Shown one piece after another: positions 6,962 through 15,579 of a stretch of 64,000 nt of DNA. The notes below the pieces were generated by a model that was not told where the DNA came from, searched no databases, and saw nothing but the letters and a program-made list of their open reading frames with translations. This DNA is from Pseudomonas sp. G2-4 (lineage in GTDB: Bacteria; Pseudomonadota; Gammaproteobacteria; Pseudomonadales; Pseudomonadaceae), in the NCBI RefSeq assembly GCF_030064125.1, contig NZ_CP125957.1:2914001-2978000 (forward strand), given 5' to 3'. The position numbers were made by a program, and so were the translations under genes. Position 1 is the stretch's first letter; each line of letters starts with the position of its first letter.

Positions 6962-8757
6962 GTTGCGAGGCCTTCGGTGGGTTGGCCCAGGAATTCCGGT
7001 TGGAAATGCACTTGGATACGGGTGCCCTGGGGTGTCCGGGAGAGAATCTGCAGGTGGCCGCGCAGGCTGCGGGCCCGCTCGTTCATGATGTTCAAGCCAT
7101 GATGTTCGCGCTGGTCGACCTCGCCGCTGAAGCCCCGGCCATCGTCTTCGATCGACAGCCTTACGGTTTCGCCTTCCTGGCGCAGTTCGAGCCAGGCGTT
7201 CTCGGCGTGGGCATGGCGCAGGCAGTTGGACAGCGCTTCGCGGGTTATCTGCAGGATGTGGATCTGCTCGCTGGCCGACAACTCGAAGGCCAGGGTGTCG
7301 ACGAGCAGGTGCACCTTGAAGTCCCCCCGGTTGGAGAATTCTTCGGCGGTGTCCTTGAGCTCCTCGACTAAGCCATCGTCGTGGATCTGCAAGCGGAAGG
7401 TGGTGAGTAGTTCGCGCAGTTGGCGATAGGCCGTGTTCAGCCCTTCACGCAGTTCGCCGGCCACCGTTTCGAGGGTCTGCACCGGTTCGCCCCGACGCAT
7501 CAGGGTTTGCATGCGGCTCACTTGCAGCTTCATGTACGACAGGGCCTGGGCGAGGGAGTCATGCAGCTCGCGGGCGATGATGGTGCGCTCGTCGAGCAGC
7601 AGCAGGCGATGGTCCTGTTCGCGCTGGCGCTTGAGGGACAGGGAGGTGCCGATCAGGTTCGCCAGGGCCTGGATCAATGCGATTTCCCAAGCCTGCGCCG
7701 CGTGACCGTCGACAAAATGCGCCTTGAGCTCACCCAGTTCATTGCCCTGGTTGCTGATGCTGAAGGTTTGCGGCCGGGCCGTGTGATGTTTCTGGCAGGT
7801 GGCGCAATCGCTGCTGGCACAGACCTCGCGGCTGTTGGCCCCGTGCATCGCCAGCAGTTGCCGCGCCGGCGCCTGTAGTTGTCCTTGCAGGCACAGCGAC
7901 AGTCGCAGGCCCGGTAGTCGTTGCTGGAAGCGGCGTATCAACTCATCCAGGCCCTGGGCGTTGGCCTGTCGCGTGGCGAGGTTGCGGCTGCTCTGATACA
8001 GCAATTCCAATGCCGCGTTGGCCTGTTGCAGGTTCAGGGTTTTTTGCTGGACCTGGCTTTTCAGGGTGCGATGGGACTGCTCGATGGTCTCGGCCATGGC
8101 ATTAAAGCTCGTCGCCAGTTGGCCCAGCTCATCCTCGGACTGATGATTGACCCGCACTTGGAATTCGCCACGACGAAAACGCTGGGTAGCGTCCACCAAC
8201 TCCTGCAAGGGCGTGACCACGCCGTACTGCAATTCATACAGGCCGATCAGCAGGATGATCATGGTGCTGAACAGTGCGATGCCCTGGATCGTCTGTTGCC
8301 AGCCCTGTTTGTGTTCGCTCTGGCGTTGCAACAGAGTGACAAATTGGTCCAGTTGCTCGACGAAGGAGCTGGCGCTGGCTTGGAAGAACGCCGAATCACC
8401 GCGCTCGACGGCCGGGCGCAAAGTCTGGTTCCAACGTTGCACAAGGTGCTGATAGCTCTCATGCAAGGACGTCGTGGGCCCGTCTTCCAGCACGGCGCGC
8501 AAGGCAGGGCTGTCGAGGCGCTGTTGCAGGCTCTCGATAATCACCGGGATGTCGTCGGTGGCACCCGCCGCCAGTTTCCAGCTCAGGTTGTAGGTCTCCA
8601 TGCGCACGGAGCCGGCGGTGTTGATGGCCGCGGCGTCGCCCTGGCTGAACCAGGCGATCAGCCCGGCGCTCAAGGAACTGGCCAGGGCCAGGATGGCGAT
8701 GAGGATCACGGCGAGCCCGGCGCGAGCGGGCAGGGAGCTGCGCAGCCAGCCCATCAT
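6958..8757 (-). CDS. narX: Nitrate/nitrite sensor histidine kinase NarX
   Basis: This 599-aa inner-membrane kinase has a first membrane segment at about 13-36, immediately followed by a nitrate-binding P box (GDAAAINTAGSVRMETYNL, 40-58). The second membrane segment is near 158-178, followed by HAMP (180-230). A central region carries a cysteine cluster (C313, C318, C321), then the HisKA_3 dimerisation helix with phospho-acceptor H399 (ARELHDSLAQ) and a GHKL ATPase domain (DDGRGFSGE). It overlaps narL by 4 nt and diverges from narK1 across a regulatory gap. Confidence 0.94.
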   Translation of the reverse strand: MMGWLRSSLPARAGLAVILIAILALASSLSAGLIAWFSQGDAAAINTAGSVRMETYNLSWKLAAGATDDIPVIIESLQQRLDSPALRAVLEDGPTTSLHESYQHLVQRWNQTLRPAVERGDSAFFQASASSFVEQLDQFVTLLQRQSEHKQGWQQTIQGIALFSTMIILLIGLYELQYGVVTPLQELVDATQRFRRGEFQVRVNHQSEDELGQLATSFNAMAETIEQSHRTLKSQVQQKTLNLQQANAALELLYQSSRNLATRQANAQGLDELIRRFQQRLPGLRLSLCLQGQLQAPARQLLAMHGANSREVCASSDCATCQKHHTARPQTFSISNQGNELGELKAHFVDGHAAQAWEIALIQALANLIGTSLSLKRQREQDHRLLLLDERTIIARELHDSLAQALSYMKLQVSRMQTLMRRGEPVQTLETVAGELREGLNTAYRQLRELLTTFRLQIHDDGLVEELKDTAEEFSNRGDFKVHLLVDTLAFELSASEQIHILQITREALSNCLRHAHAENAWLELRQEGETVRLSIEDDGRGFSGEVDQREHHGLNIMNERARSLRGHLQILSRTPQGTRIQVHFQPEFLGQPTEGLAT

Positions 8758-8840
8758 TGAGGCTGACCCTGCAAGAAAATCTGGAACCCGAACATGGGCG
8801 GCGCCTGGATGTGGGGTGTAGCGGCCAATCCTGGGCGCAC

Positions 8841-8856
8841 TACCTCTAAAGAGTTG
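8841..8856. promoter_or_regulatory. Upstream NarL site (degenerate 7-2-7)
   Basis: TACCTCT-AA-AGAGTTG has one consensus heptamer and a two-mismatch partner at two-base spacing. It is about 84 bases upstream of the narX start and about 150 upstream of the Anr box, so it could serve either promoter. Confidence 0.5.
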
Positions 8857-8896
8857 TCGGCCGCTCCGTTTCGATAAAAGCTTCGGCAGACTTATT

Positions 8897-8909
8897 CAAG
8901 AGATTGATA
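8897..8909 (-). promoter_or_regulatory. IHF binding site
   Basis: The minus strand reads TATCAATCTCTTG, an exact match to the IHF consensus WATCAANNNNTTR. It lies between the two NarL sites and upstream of the Anr box, where a bend would bring NarL to the polymerase. Confidence 0.65.
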
Positions 8910-8937
8910 AACAAAGGGTTTTATCAGTATCCGGGTC

Positions 8938-8953
8938 TACCTCCTTAGAGGTA
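8938..8953. promoter_or_regulatory. Consensus NarL 7-2-7 site
   Basis: TACCTCC-TT-AGAGGTA is a fully symmetric inverted heptamer pair at the NarL spacing, about 45 bases upstream of the Anr/Dnr box centre. Confidence 0.75.
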
Positions 8954-8991
8954 GACGGGCCAAGCATAGGCCAGTACCCCCCCTGCGCACG

Positions 8992-9005
8992 TTGACCCAG
9001 GTCAA
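8992..9005 (+). promoter_or_regulatory. Anr/Dnr box of the narK1 operon promoter
   Basis: TTGAC-CCAG-GTCAA is symmetric and fits the FNR-type consensus. Its centre (8998.5) places the start near 9040, and TAGGCT at 9028-9033 is in exact -10 position. The narK1 ATG is at 9064. Confidence 0.8.
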
Positions 9006-9063
9006 GTTTTTGCGGGGTACGCATCACTAGGCTGCGCTCATCGAACTGACGGAGTGCATCGTA

Positions 9064-10365
9064 ATGCGAGCGCAAGTGCAACAAGGGCTGGTACTAGGGA
9101 TGAGTACCCTGGCCTTCACCGTGTGCTTCATGGTCTGGATGATGTTTGCCGTGCTCGGCGTTCCGATCAAGGAACTGCTGGCCCTCAACGAAACCCAGTT
9201 CGGCCTGCTGGCTGCCACGCCGGTGCTGACCGGTTCGCTGGTGCGTTTGCCCCTGGGGCTTTTGACCGACCGCTTTGGTGGACGGATCGTGTTCTTCCTG
9301 CTGATGCTGGCCTGTGTGTTGCCGCTGTACCTGATCACCCTGGCCACGGCCTTCTGGCAGTTCCTGGTGCTGGGCCTGTTCGTCGGCCTGGCCGGCGGCT
9401 CGTTCTCGGTGGGCATCGCCTACGTCGCCAAATGGTTCGACAAACAGAACCAGGGTTTTGCCATGGGCGTCTTTGGCGCAGGCAACGCTGGCGCGGCGGT
9501 CACCAAGTTCCTCGCCCCGGCCCTGATCGCGTTCGGCTCCTGGCACCTGGTGCCGAAAGTCTTCAGCGCCATCCTGTTCATCACCGCGCTGCTGTTCTGG
9601 TTCCTCACCACCGAGAAAAAAGAACACAGCGGTACTGGCGGCGCCACGTTGCGCGAGCAATTGAAAGCCCTGAAAGAACCGGCCGTGTGGCGCTACTGCC
9701 AGTACTACTCGATCGTGTTCGGCGGCTACGTGGCCCTGGCCCTGTGGATGACCAAATACTACGTGCAGGAATACGGCTTCAGCCTGCAAAGCGCAGCGCT
9801 GCTGGCGGCCTGTTTCTCCCTGCCTGGTGGCGTGCTGCGGGCCGTCGGTGGCTGGATGTCCGACCGCTGGGGCGCCCAGAGCGTGACCTGGTGGGTGCTG
9901 TGGGTCAGCTGGATCTGCCTGTTCCTGCTGTCCTATCCCCAGACTCAACTGCAAGTACAGACCGTCAACGGCATCGTCGATTTCCACATCGGCCTCAACG
10001 CCACGCTGTTCACCGTGCTGCTGTTCGTGATGGGCATCGCCTTCGCGTTCGGCAAAGCCTCGGTCTTCAAGTACATCGCCAACGACTACCCGAAAAACAT
10101 GGGCGCGGTGTCCGGCATCGTCGGCCTCGCCGGCGGTCTGGGCGGGTTTGTGCTGCCGATCATGTTTGGCGCCCTGGTGGACCTCACCGGCGTGCGCTCG
10201 TCCTGCTTCATGTTGATGTACGGCGTGGTCTGGGTCTCCCTCACCTGGATGTACTTCAGCGAAATGCGCAAGCGCCCGCTGCTGGGTAAGCAGTCGCCGG
10301 CCAGCCAATCCCCGTTTTCCAGCATTGCCCAAGGAGAAGAACATGTCCGTTCTGCAAACGCCTGA
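9064..10365 (+). CDS. narK1: Nitrate transporter NarK1 (MFS)
   Basis: This 433-aa, 12-segment major facilitator protein of the nitrate/nitrite porter family has nitrate-signature-like glycine-rich helices (FGAGNAGAAVTKF near 135-147 and GIVGLAGGLGGFVLPI near 350-365). In Pseudomonas the first of two tandem NarK proteins is the NarK1 type, thought to be a nitrate/H+ symporter that starts respiration. It is the first gene of the nar operon and its 3' end overlaps narK2 by 23 nt. Assignment to type 1 rests on order and length. Confidence 0.92.
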   Translation: MRAQVQQGLVLGMSTLAFTVCFMVWMMFAVLGVPIKELLALNETQFGLLAATPVLTGSLVRLPLGLLTDRFGGRIVFFLLMLACVLPLYLITLATAFWQFLVLGLFVGLAGGSFSVGIAYVAKWFDKQNQGFAMGVFGAGNAGAAVTKFLAPALIAFGSWHLVPKVFSAILFITALLFWFLTTEKKEHSGTGGATLREQLKALKEPAVWRYCQYYSIVFGGYVALALWMTKYYVQEYGFSLQSAALLAACFSLPGGVLRAVGGWMSDRWGAQSVTWWVLWVSWICLFLLSYPQTQLQVQTVNGIVDFHIGLNATLFTVLLFVMGIAFAFGKASVFKYIANDYPKNMGAVSGIVGLAGGLGGFVLPIMFGALVDLTGVRSSCFMLMYGVVWVSLTWMYFSEMRKRPLLGKQSPASQSPFSSIAQGEEHVRSANA

Positions 10366-11740
10366 AAAAGGCCCGGTCATTCATGACTGGCGTCCGGAAG
10401 ACCCCGCGTTCTGGGGTAGCAGCGGCAAACTGACCGCCCGGCGCAACCTGTGGATCTCGATTCCTGCGTTGCTGTTGGCCTTCGCGGTCTGGATGGTCTG
10501 GAGCACGGTGATCGTGCGCCTTAACGCCATCGGCTTCAGCTTCACCACTGACCAACTGTTCTGGCTGGCGGCCTTGCCGGGGCTGTCCGGCGCTACCTTG
10601 CGCATCTTCTACTCGTTCATGGTGCCGATCTTCGGCGGCCGGCGCTGGACCGCCCTGAGCACCGCATCGTTGCTGGTGCCTGCGCTGTGGATGGGCTTCG
10701 CCGTGCAGGACTCGAGCACGCCCTACAACGTGTTCGTGCTGATCGCGCTGCTCTGTGGTTTTGGTGGCGGCAACTTCGCCTCGAGCATGTCCAACATCAG
10801 CTTCTTCTACCCCAAGTCCCAGCAGGGCACCGCCCTGGGCCTGAACGCCGGGCTGGGTAACCTGGGTGTGTCGGTGATGCAGTTCAGCGTGCCGCTGGTG
10901 ATCTCCTTCGGTGTGTTCGGCTTCATGGGCGGCCAGCCACAGGTGTTGGCCGACGGCAGCTCGTTGTGGCTGCAGAACGCCGGTTTCATCTGGGTGCCGT
11001 TCATCCTCGCCGTGACCCTGATTGCCTGGTTCGGCATGAACGACCTGTCCAGTGCCCGGGCTTCGTTCAGCGAGCAGGCAGTGATCTTCAAGCGCAAGCA
11101 CAACTGGCTGATGTGCTGGTTGTACCTGGCAACCTTCGGCTCGTTCATCGGGTTCTCTGCCGCCTTTCCACTGCTGATCAAGACCTCGTTCCCGGAAGTC
11201 ATCGCGCTGAAATTCGCTTTCCTCGGCCCGCTGGTCGGTGCCTTGGTGCGTCCACTGGGCGGCTGGCTGGCGGACAAGCTCGGTGGCGCGAAGGTCACCC
11301 TGTGGAACTTTGTCCTGATGATCGCGATGGTCTTCGGCGTCCTGCACTTTTTGCCGCAGAACGGCCAGGGCGGCAACTTCTACGGCTTCCTGGGCATGTT
11401 CATGTTGCTGTTCATCACCACTGGCGTGGGCAACGGTTCGACCTTCCGCATGATCCCGGTGATCTTCCGCACCCTGCATGAAAAATCCGCCCTGGGGAAA
11501 AAGCCCGAGGTGCGCGAGCAAGCGATCAAGAACGCCGGTAAGGAGTCGGCCGCGGTGCTGGGTTTCAGCTCGGCCATGGGCGCCTTCGGGGCGTTCTTCA
11601 TTCCTAAATCATTCGGCACTTCGATGGCCCTGACCGGCGGCCCGGAGATGGCCTTCTACATGTTCGTCGGCTTCTACCTGAGCTGCATCGTGGTGACCTG
11701 GTGGTGGTATGCCCGCAAGGGCGCCGCGACACCTTGCTAA
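10343..11740 (+). CDS. narK2: Nitrate/nitrite transporter NarK2 (MFS)
   Basis: This 465-aa, 12-segment porter is the NarK2-type partner, generally a nitrate/nitrite antiporter. Signature-like segments are GFGGGNFASSMSNISFFYPK near 139-158 and TTGVGNGSTFRMIPVIFR near 357-374. The ATG at 10343 follows AAGGAGAAG at 10331-10339. An upstream in-frame ATG at 10325 lies deeper inside narK1 without a comparable site. narG starts 64 nt later. Confidence 0.92.
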   Translation: MSVLQTPEKGPVIHDWRPEDPAFWGSSGKLTARRNLWISIPALLLAFAVWMVWSTVIVRLNAIGFSFTTDQLFWLAALPGLSGATLRIFYSFMVPIFGGRRWTALSTASLLVPALWMGFAVQDSSTPYNVFVLIALLCGFGGGNFASSMSNISFFYPKSQQGTALGLNAGLGNLGVSVMQFSVPLVISFGVFGFMGGQPQVLADGSSLWLQNAGFIWVPFILAVTLIAWFGMNDLSSARASFSEQAVIFKRKHNWLMCWLYLATFGSFIGFSAAFPLLIKTSFPEVIALKFAFLGPLVGALVRPLGGWLADKLGGAKVTLWNFVLMIAMVFGVLHFLPQNGQGGNFYGFLGMFMLLFITTGVGNGSTFRMIPVIFRTLHEKSALGKKPEVREQAIKNAGKESAAVLGFSSAMGAFGAFFIPKSFGTSMALTGGPEMAFYMFVGFYLSCIVVTWWWYARKGAATPC

Positions 11741-11804
11741 GCCGAACCTAAACCTGCGTGGGCGGGGCGCAGACCCCGCGGAGCAAGCCTGAGAGGAACA
11801 CACT

Positions 11805-14800
11805 GTGAGTCATTTACTGGATCAACTGCGGTTTTTCAACCGCAAGCAAGGCGAGTTTTCCGATGGTCACGGCGAGACCCGCAAGGAGTCCCGCGACTGG
11901 GAGAACGTCTACCGCTCCCGCTGGCAGTACGACAAGATCGTGCGCTCCACCCATGGGGTGAACTGCACCGGCTCGTGCTCGTGGAAGATCTACGTCAAGA
12001 ACGGCCTGATCACCTGGGAAACCCAGCAGACCGACTACCCGCGCACCCGTAACGATCTGCCCAACCACGAACCACGCGGCTGTCCTCGTGGTGCCAGCTA
12101 CAGCTGGTACATCTACAGCGCCAACCGGCTCAAGTACCCGAAGATCCGCAAGCCATTGCTCAAGTTGTGGCGCGAAGCCCGGCAGACCTTGCCACCGGTG
12201 GAAGCCTGGGCCAGCATCGTCGAGGACAAGGTCAAGGCCGACTCCTATAAAAGCAAGCGCGGCATGGGCGGCTTCATCCGTTCCAACTGGGAAGAAGTCA
12301 ACGAGATCATTGCCGCCGCCAACGTCTACACGATCAAGGAACACGGCCCGGACCGGGTGGTCGGCTTCTCGCCGATCCCGGCCATGTCGATGGTCAGCTA
12401 TGCCGCCGGCTCGCGTTACCTGTCGCTGATCGGTGGCGTGTGCCTGAGCTTCTATGACTGGTACTGCGACTTGCCGCCCGCTTCGCCGATGGTGTGGGGC
12501 GAACAGACCGACGTGCCGGAATCGGCCGACTGGTACAACTCCAACTACATCATTGCCTGGGGTTCCAACGTCCCGCAGACCCGTACCCCGGACGCGCACT
12601 TCTTCACCGAGGTGCGCTACAAGGGCACCAAGACCGTGGCGATCACCCCGGACTACTCGGAAGTCGCCAAGCTCACCGACTTGTGGCTCAACCCCAAGCA
12701 GGGCACCGACGCCGCGCTGGCCCAGGCCTTCAACCATGTGATCTTCAAAGAATTCCACCTGGACAAGCCCAGCGCCTATTTCACCGAATACGCCAAGCGC
12801 TACACCGACCTGCCGGTGCTGGTGATGCTCAAGCCGATGCTCGGCATGGCACCGGGTGCGGGCTACCAGCCCGACCGTTTCCTGCGCGCCAGTGACCTGA
12901 CCGACAATCTCGGCCAGGAGAACAACCCGGAATGGAAAACCATCGCCCTGGATGCCAGCGGTGAACTGGTTTCACCCCAAGGCTCCATCGGCTATCGCTG
13001 GGGCGAGAAGGGCAAGTGGAACATCCTCGCCCGTGAAGGCGGCGAGGGCCGTGAGATCGACCTCAAGCTGAGCCTGATCGGTGGCGACGTCGCCGAAGTG
13101 GCCTTCCCGTATTTTGCCGGTGAAGCCCAGGAGTACTTCCAGCACGTGGCCGGTGAAGCGGTGCAGTACCGTCGCGTACCCGTGCACAGCGTGGTGCTGG
13201 CGGACGGCAGCGTGGCGAAAGTCGCCACCGTGTTCGACCTGTCGGCGGCCAACCTGGCCATCGACCGTGGCCTGGGTGGCGCCAACGTCGCCAAGGACTA
13301 CGACGACGCCTCGGTACCCGGTACGCCGGCCTGGCAGGAGCAAATCACGGGTGTGAGCCGCGAGAAGGCGATCCAGATCGCCCGCGAGTTCGCCGACAAC
13401 GCTGACAAGACCCGTGGACGCTCGATGATCATCGTCGGTGCGGCGATGAACCACTGGTATCACATGGACATGAACTACCGCGGGCTGATCAACATGCTCA
13501 TGCTCTGCGGTTGCGTCGGCCAGACCGGCGGCGGCTGGGCTCACTATGTGGGCCAGGAAAAACTCCGTCCGCAATGCGGCTGGCTGCCCCTGGCCTTTGG
13601 CCTGGACTGGAACCGTCCGCCACGGCAGATGAACGGCACCAGCTTCTTCTACGGCCACAGTTCGCAATGGCGCCACGAGAAGATGAGCATGCACGACGTG
13701 CTCTCGCCCCTGGCCGACAAATCGCAATTCCCTGAGCACGCCCTGGACTACAACATCCGCGCCGAACGGGCCGGCTGGTTGCCGAGCGCGCCGCAACTCA
13801 ACACCAACCCGCTGCACATCTGCCGCGATGCCGCCGCCGCGGGCTTGGAACCCAAGGACTACGTGGTCAAGTCGCTGCAGGACGGTTCCCTGCGCTTTGC
13901 CTGCGAGCAGCCCGACAGCCCGGTGAACTTCCCGCGCAACATGTTCATCTGGCGCTCCAACCTGCTGGGCTCCTCGGGCAAGGGCCACGAGTACATGCTC
14001 AAGTACCTGTTGGGCACCAAGAACGGCGTGATGAACGAAGACATCGGCCATAGCACCGAGTGCAAGCCTACCGAAGCCGAATGGGTCGACGAGGGCGCCA
14101 TTGGCAAGCTCGACCTGGTGACCACCCTGGACTTCCGCATGTCCTCGACCTGCGTGTATTCCGACATCGTCTTGCCGACCGCGACCTGGTACGAAAAAGA
14201 CGACATGAACACCTCGGACATGCACCCGTTCATCCACCCGCTGTCGGCCGCCATCGATCCGGCCTGGGAGTCGCGTTCGGACTGGGAAATCTACAAAGGC
14301 ATCGCCAAGGCGTTTTCCGCCATGTCGGTCGGGCACCTGGGTGTCGAGAAAGACCTGGTTACCGTGCCGTTGATGCATGACAGCGTCGGCGAACTGGCCC
14401 AACCCTTTGGCGGTACCGACTGGAAAAGTGCCGGCGTGGCGCCGGAGCCGGGCAAGAACGCGCCGAACCTGCACGTGGTGGAGCGCGACTACCCGAACAT
14501 CTACAAGCAGTTCACTTCCCTGGGCCCGATGCTCGAGAAGCTCGGCAACGGCGGCAAGGGCATCAACTGGAACACCGAGACTGAAGTGAAATTCCTCGGC
14601 GAACTGAACCACAAGGAAGTCGAGGCAGGCATCAGTCAAGGCCGGCCGAAGATCGACAGCGCCATCGACGCTGCTGAAGTGATCCTGTCCCTGGCCCCGG
14701 AAACCAACGGCCATGTCGCCTTGAAAGCCTGGGCGGCGCTGTCGGAGTTCACCGGCATCGACCACAGCCACCTGGCCATCTCCAAGGAGCACGAGGCCAT

Positions 14801-15578
14801 TCGTTTCCGCGACATCCAGGCCCAGCCGCGCAAGATCATTTCCAGCCCGACCTGGTCTGGCCTGGAAGACGATCACGTGAGCTATAACGCCGGCTACACC
14901 AACGTTCACGAGGCGATTCCATGGCGCACCATCACCGGTCGCCAGCAGTTCTACCAGGATCACCCCTGGATGCAGGCGTTCGGCGAGCAGCTGATGAGTT
15001 ACCGGCCACCGGTCAACACCCGCACCATCGAAGGCGTGAAGGGCAAGCGCAGCAATGGCGAGACCGAGATCGTCCTGAACTGGATCACCCCGCACCAGAA
15101 GTGGGGCATTCACAGCACCTACAGCGACAACCTGCTGATGCTTACCTTGAGCCGTGGCGGACCGATTGTCTGGCTCTCGGAAATCGACGCCAAGCGCGCC
15201 GGTATCGAGGACAACGACTGGATCGAATGCTTCAACGTCAACGGCGCACTGACCGCCCGGGCGGTGGTCAGCCAGCGGGTCAAGGAAGGCATGGTGATGA
15301 TGTATCACGCCCAGGAACGGATCGTGAACGTGCCCGGTTCAGAAACCACCAAGACCCGTGGCGGCCACCACAACTCGGTGACCCGCGTGGTGCTCAAACC
15401 CACCCACATGATCGGTGGCTACGCCCAGCAGGCCTACGGTTTCAACTATTACGGCACGGTCGGATGCAACCGCGACGAGTTCGTCGTGGTGCGCAAAATG
15501 TCCAAGGTCGATTGGCTCGACGGTTCCAGTGGCGATGATCTGCCGCGTCCACTGCCGACTGATATCGAGGAGAACTGA
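11805..15578 (+). CDS. narG: Respiratory nitrate reductase alpha subunit NarG
   Basis: This 1257-aa molybdenum subunit of the cytoplasm-facing nitrate reductase reduces nitrate to nitrite. The FS0 [4Fe-4S] ligands are visible as H50, C54, C58 and C93 (THGVNCTGSC and RGCPRG). The presumed molybdenum ligand is D222 in SFYDWYCDLPPASP, at the same number as in E. coli NarG. Start is GTG, preceded by GAGGA. It needs Mo-bisMGD, hence the moaB, moeA and moaA genes nearby, and NarJ for maturation. Confidence 0.97.
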   Translation: MSHLLDQLRFFNRKQGEFSDGHGETRKESRDWENVYRSRWQYDKIVRSTHGVNCTGSCSWKIYVKNGLITWETQQTDYPRTRNDLPNHEPRGCPRGASYSWYIYSANRLKYPKIRKPLLKLWREARQTLPPVEAWASIVEDKVKADSYKSKRGMGGFIRSNWEEVNEIIAAANVYTIKEHGPDRVVGFSPIPAMSMVSYAAGSRYLSLIGGVCLSFYDWYCDLPPASPMVWGEQTDVPESADWYNSNYIIAWGSNVPQTRTPDAHFFTEVRYKGTKTVAITPDYSEVAKLTDLWLNPKQGTDAALAQAFNHVIFKEFHLDKPSAYFTEYAKRYTDLPVLVMLKPMLGMAPGAGYQPDRFLRASDLTDNLGQENNPEWKTIALDASGELVSPQGSIGYRWGEKGKWNILAREGGEGREIDLKLSLIGGDVAEVAFPYFAGEAQEYFQHVAGEAVQYRRVPVHSVVLADGSVAKVATVFDLSAANLAIDRGLGGANVAKDYDDASVPGTPAWQEQITGVSREKAIQIAREFADNADKTRGRSMIIVGAAMNHWYHMDMNYRGLINMLMLCGCVGQTGGGWAHYVGQEKLRPQCGWLPLAFGLDWNRPPRQMNGTSFFYGHSSQWRHEKMSMHDVLSPLADKSQFPEHALDYNIRAERAGWLPSAPQLNTNPLHICRDAAAAGLEPKDYVVKSLQDGSLRFACEQPDSPVNFPRNMFIWRSNLLGSSGKGHEYMLKYLLGTKNGVMNEDIGHSTECKPTEAEWVDEGAIGKLDLVTTLDFRMSSTCVYSDIVLPTATWYEKDDMNTSDMHPFIHPLSAAIDPAWESRSDWEIYKGIAKAFSAMSVGHLGVEKDLVTVPLMHDSVGELAQPFGGTDWKSAGVAPEPGKNAPNLHVVERDYPNIYKQFTSLGPMLEKLGNGGKGINWNTETEVKFLGELNHKEVEAGISQGRPKIDSAIDAAEVILSLAPETNGHVALKAWAALSEFTGIDHSHLAISKEHEAIRFRDIQAQPRKIISSPTWSGLEDDHVSYNAGYTNVHEAIPWRTITGRQQFYQDHPWMQAFGEQLMSYRPPVNTRTIEGVKGKRSNGETEIVLNWITPHQKWGIHSTYSDNLLMLTLSRGGPIVWLSEIDAKRAGIEDNDWIECFNVNGALTARAVVSQRVKEGMVMMYHAQERIVNVPGSETTKTRGGHHNSVTRVVLKPTHMIGGYAQQAYGFNYYGTVGCNRDEFVVVRKMSKVDWLDGSSGDDLPRPLPTDIEEN

Positions 15579-15579
15579 G

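Larger units (their letters stand above)
8758..9063. promoter_or_regulatory. Divergent narXL / narK1 regulatory region
   Basis: This 306-bp gene-free gap holds, from left to right, a degenerate NarL palindrome (8841-8856), an IHF site (8897-8909), a consensus NarL palindrome (8938-8953), an Anr/Dnr box (8992-9005) and a -10-like TAGGCT (9028-9033). No extra gene is evident. Confidence 0.8.

Noticed and set aside
8905..8918. TTGATAAACAAAGG as a second Anr box near narK
   Set aside because: Only the left half-site matches; the right half lacks ATCAA. The sequence is better explained by the IHF site.
12972..15308. Very long open frame (778 codons) antisense to narG
   Set aside because: It is a shadow of a GC-rich gene; the translation is rich in His, Val, Gln and Arg with no family resemblance, and narG is certain on the other strand.
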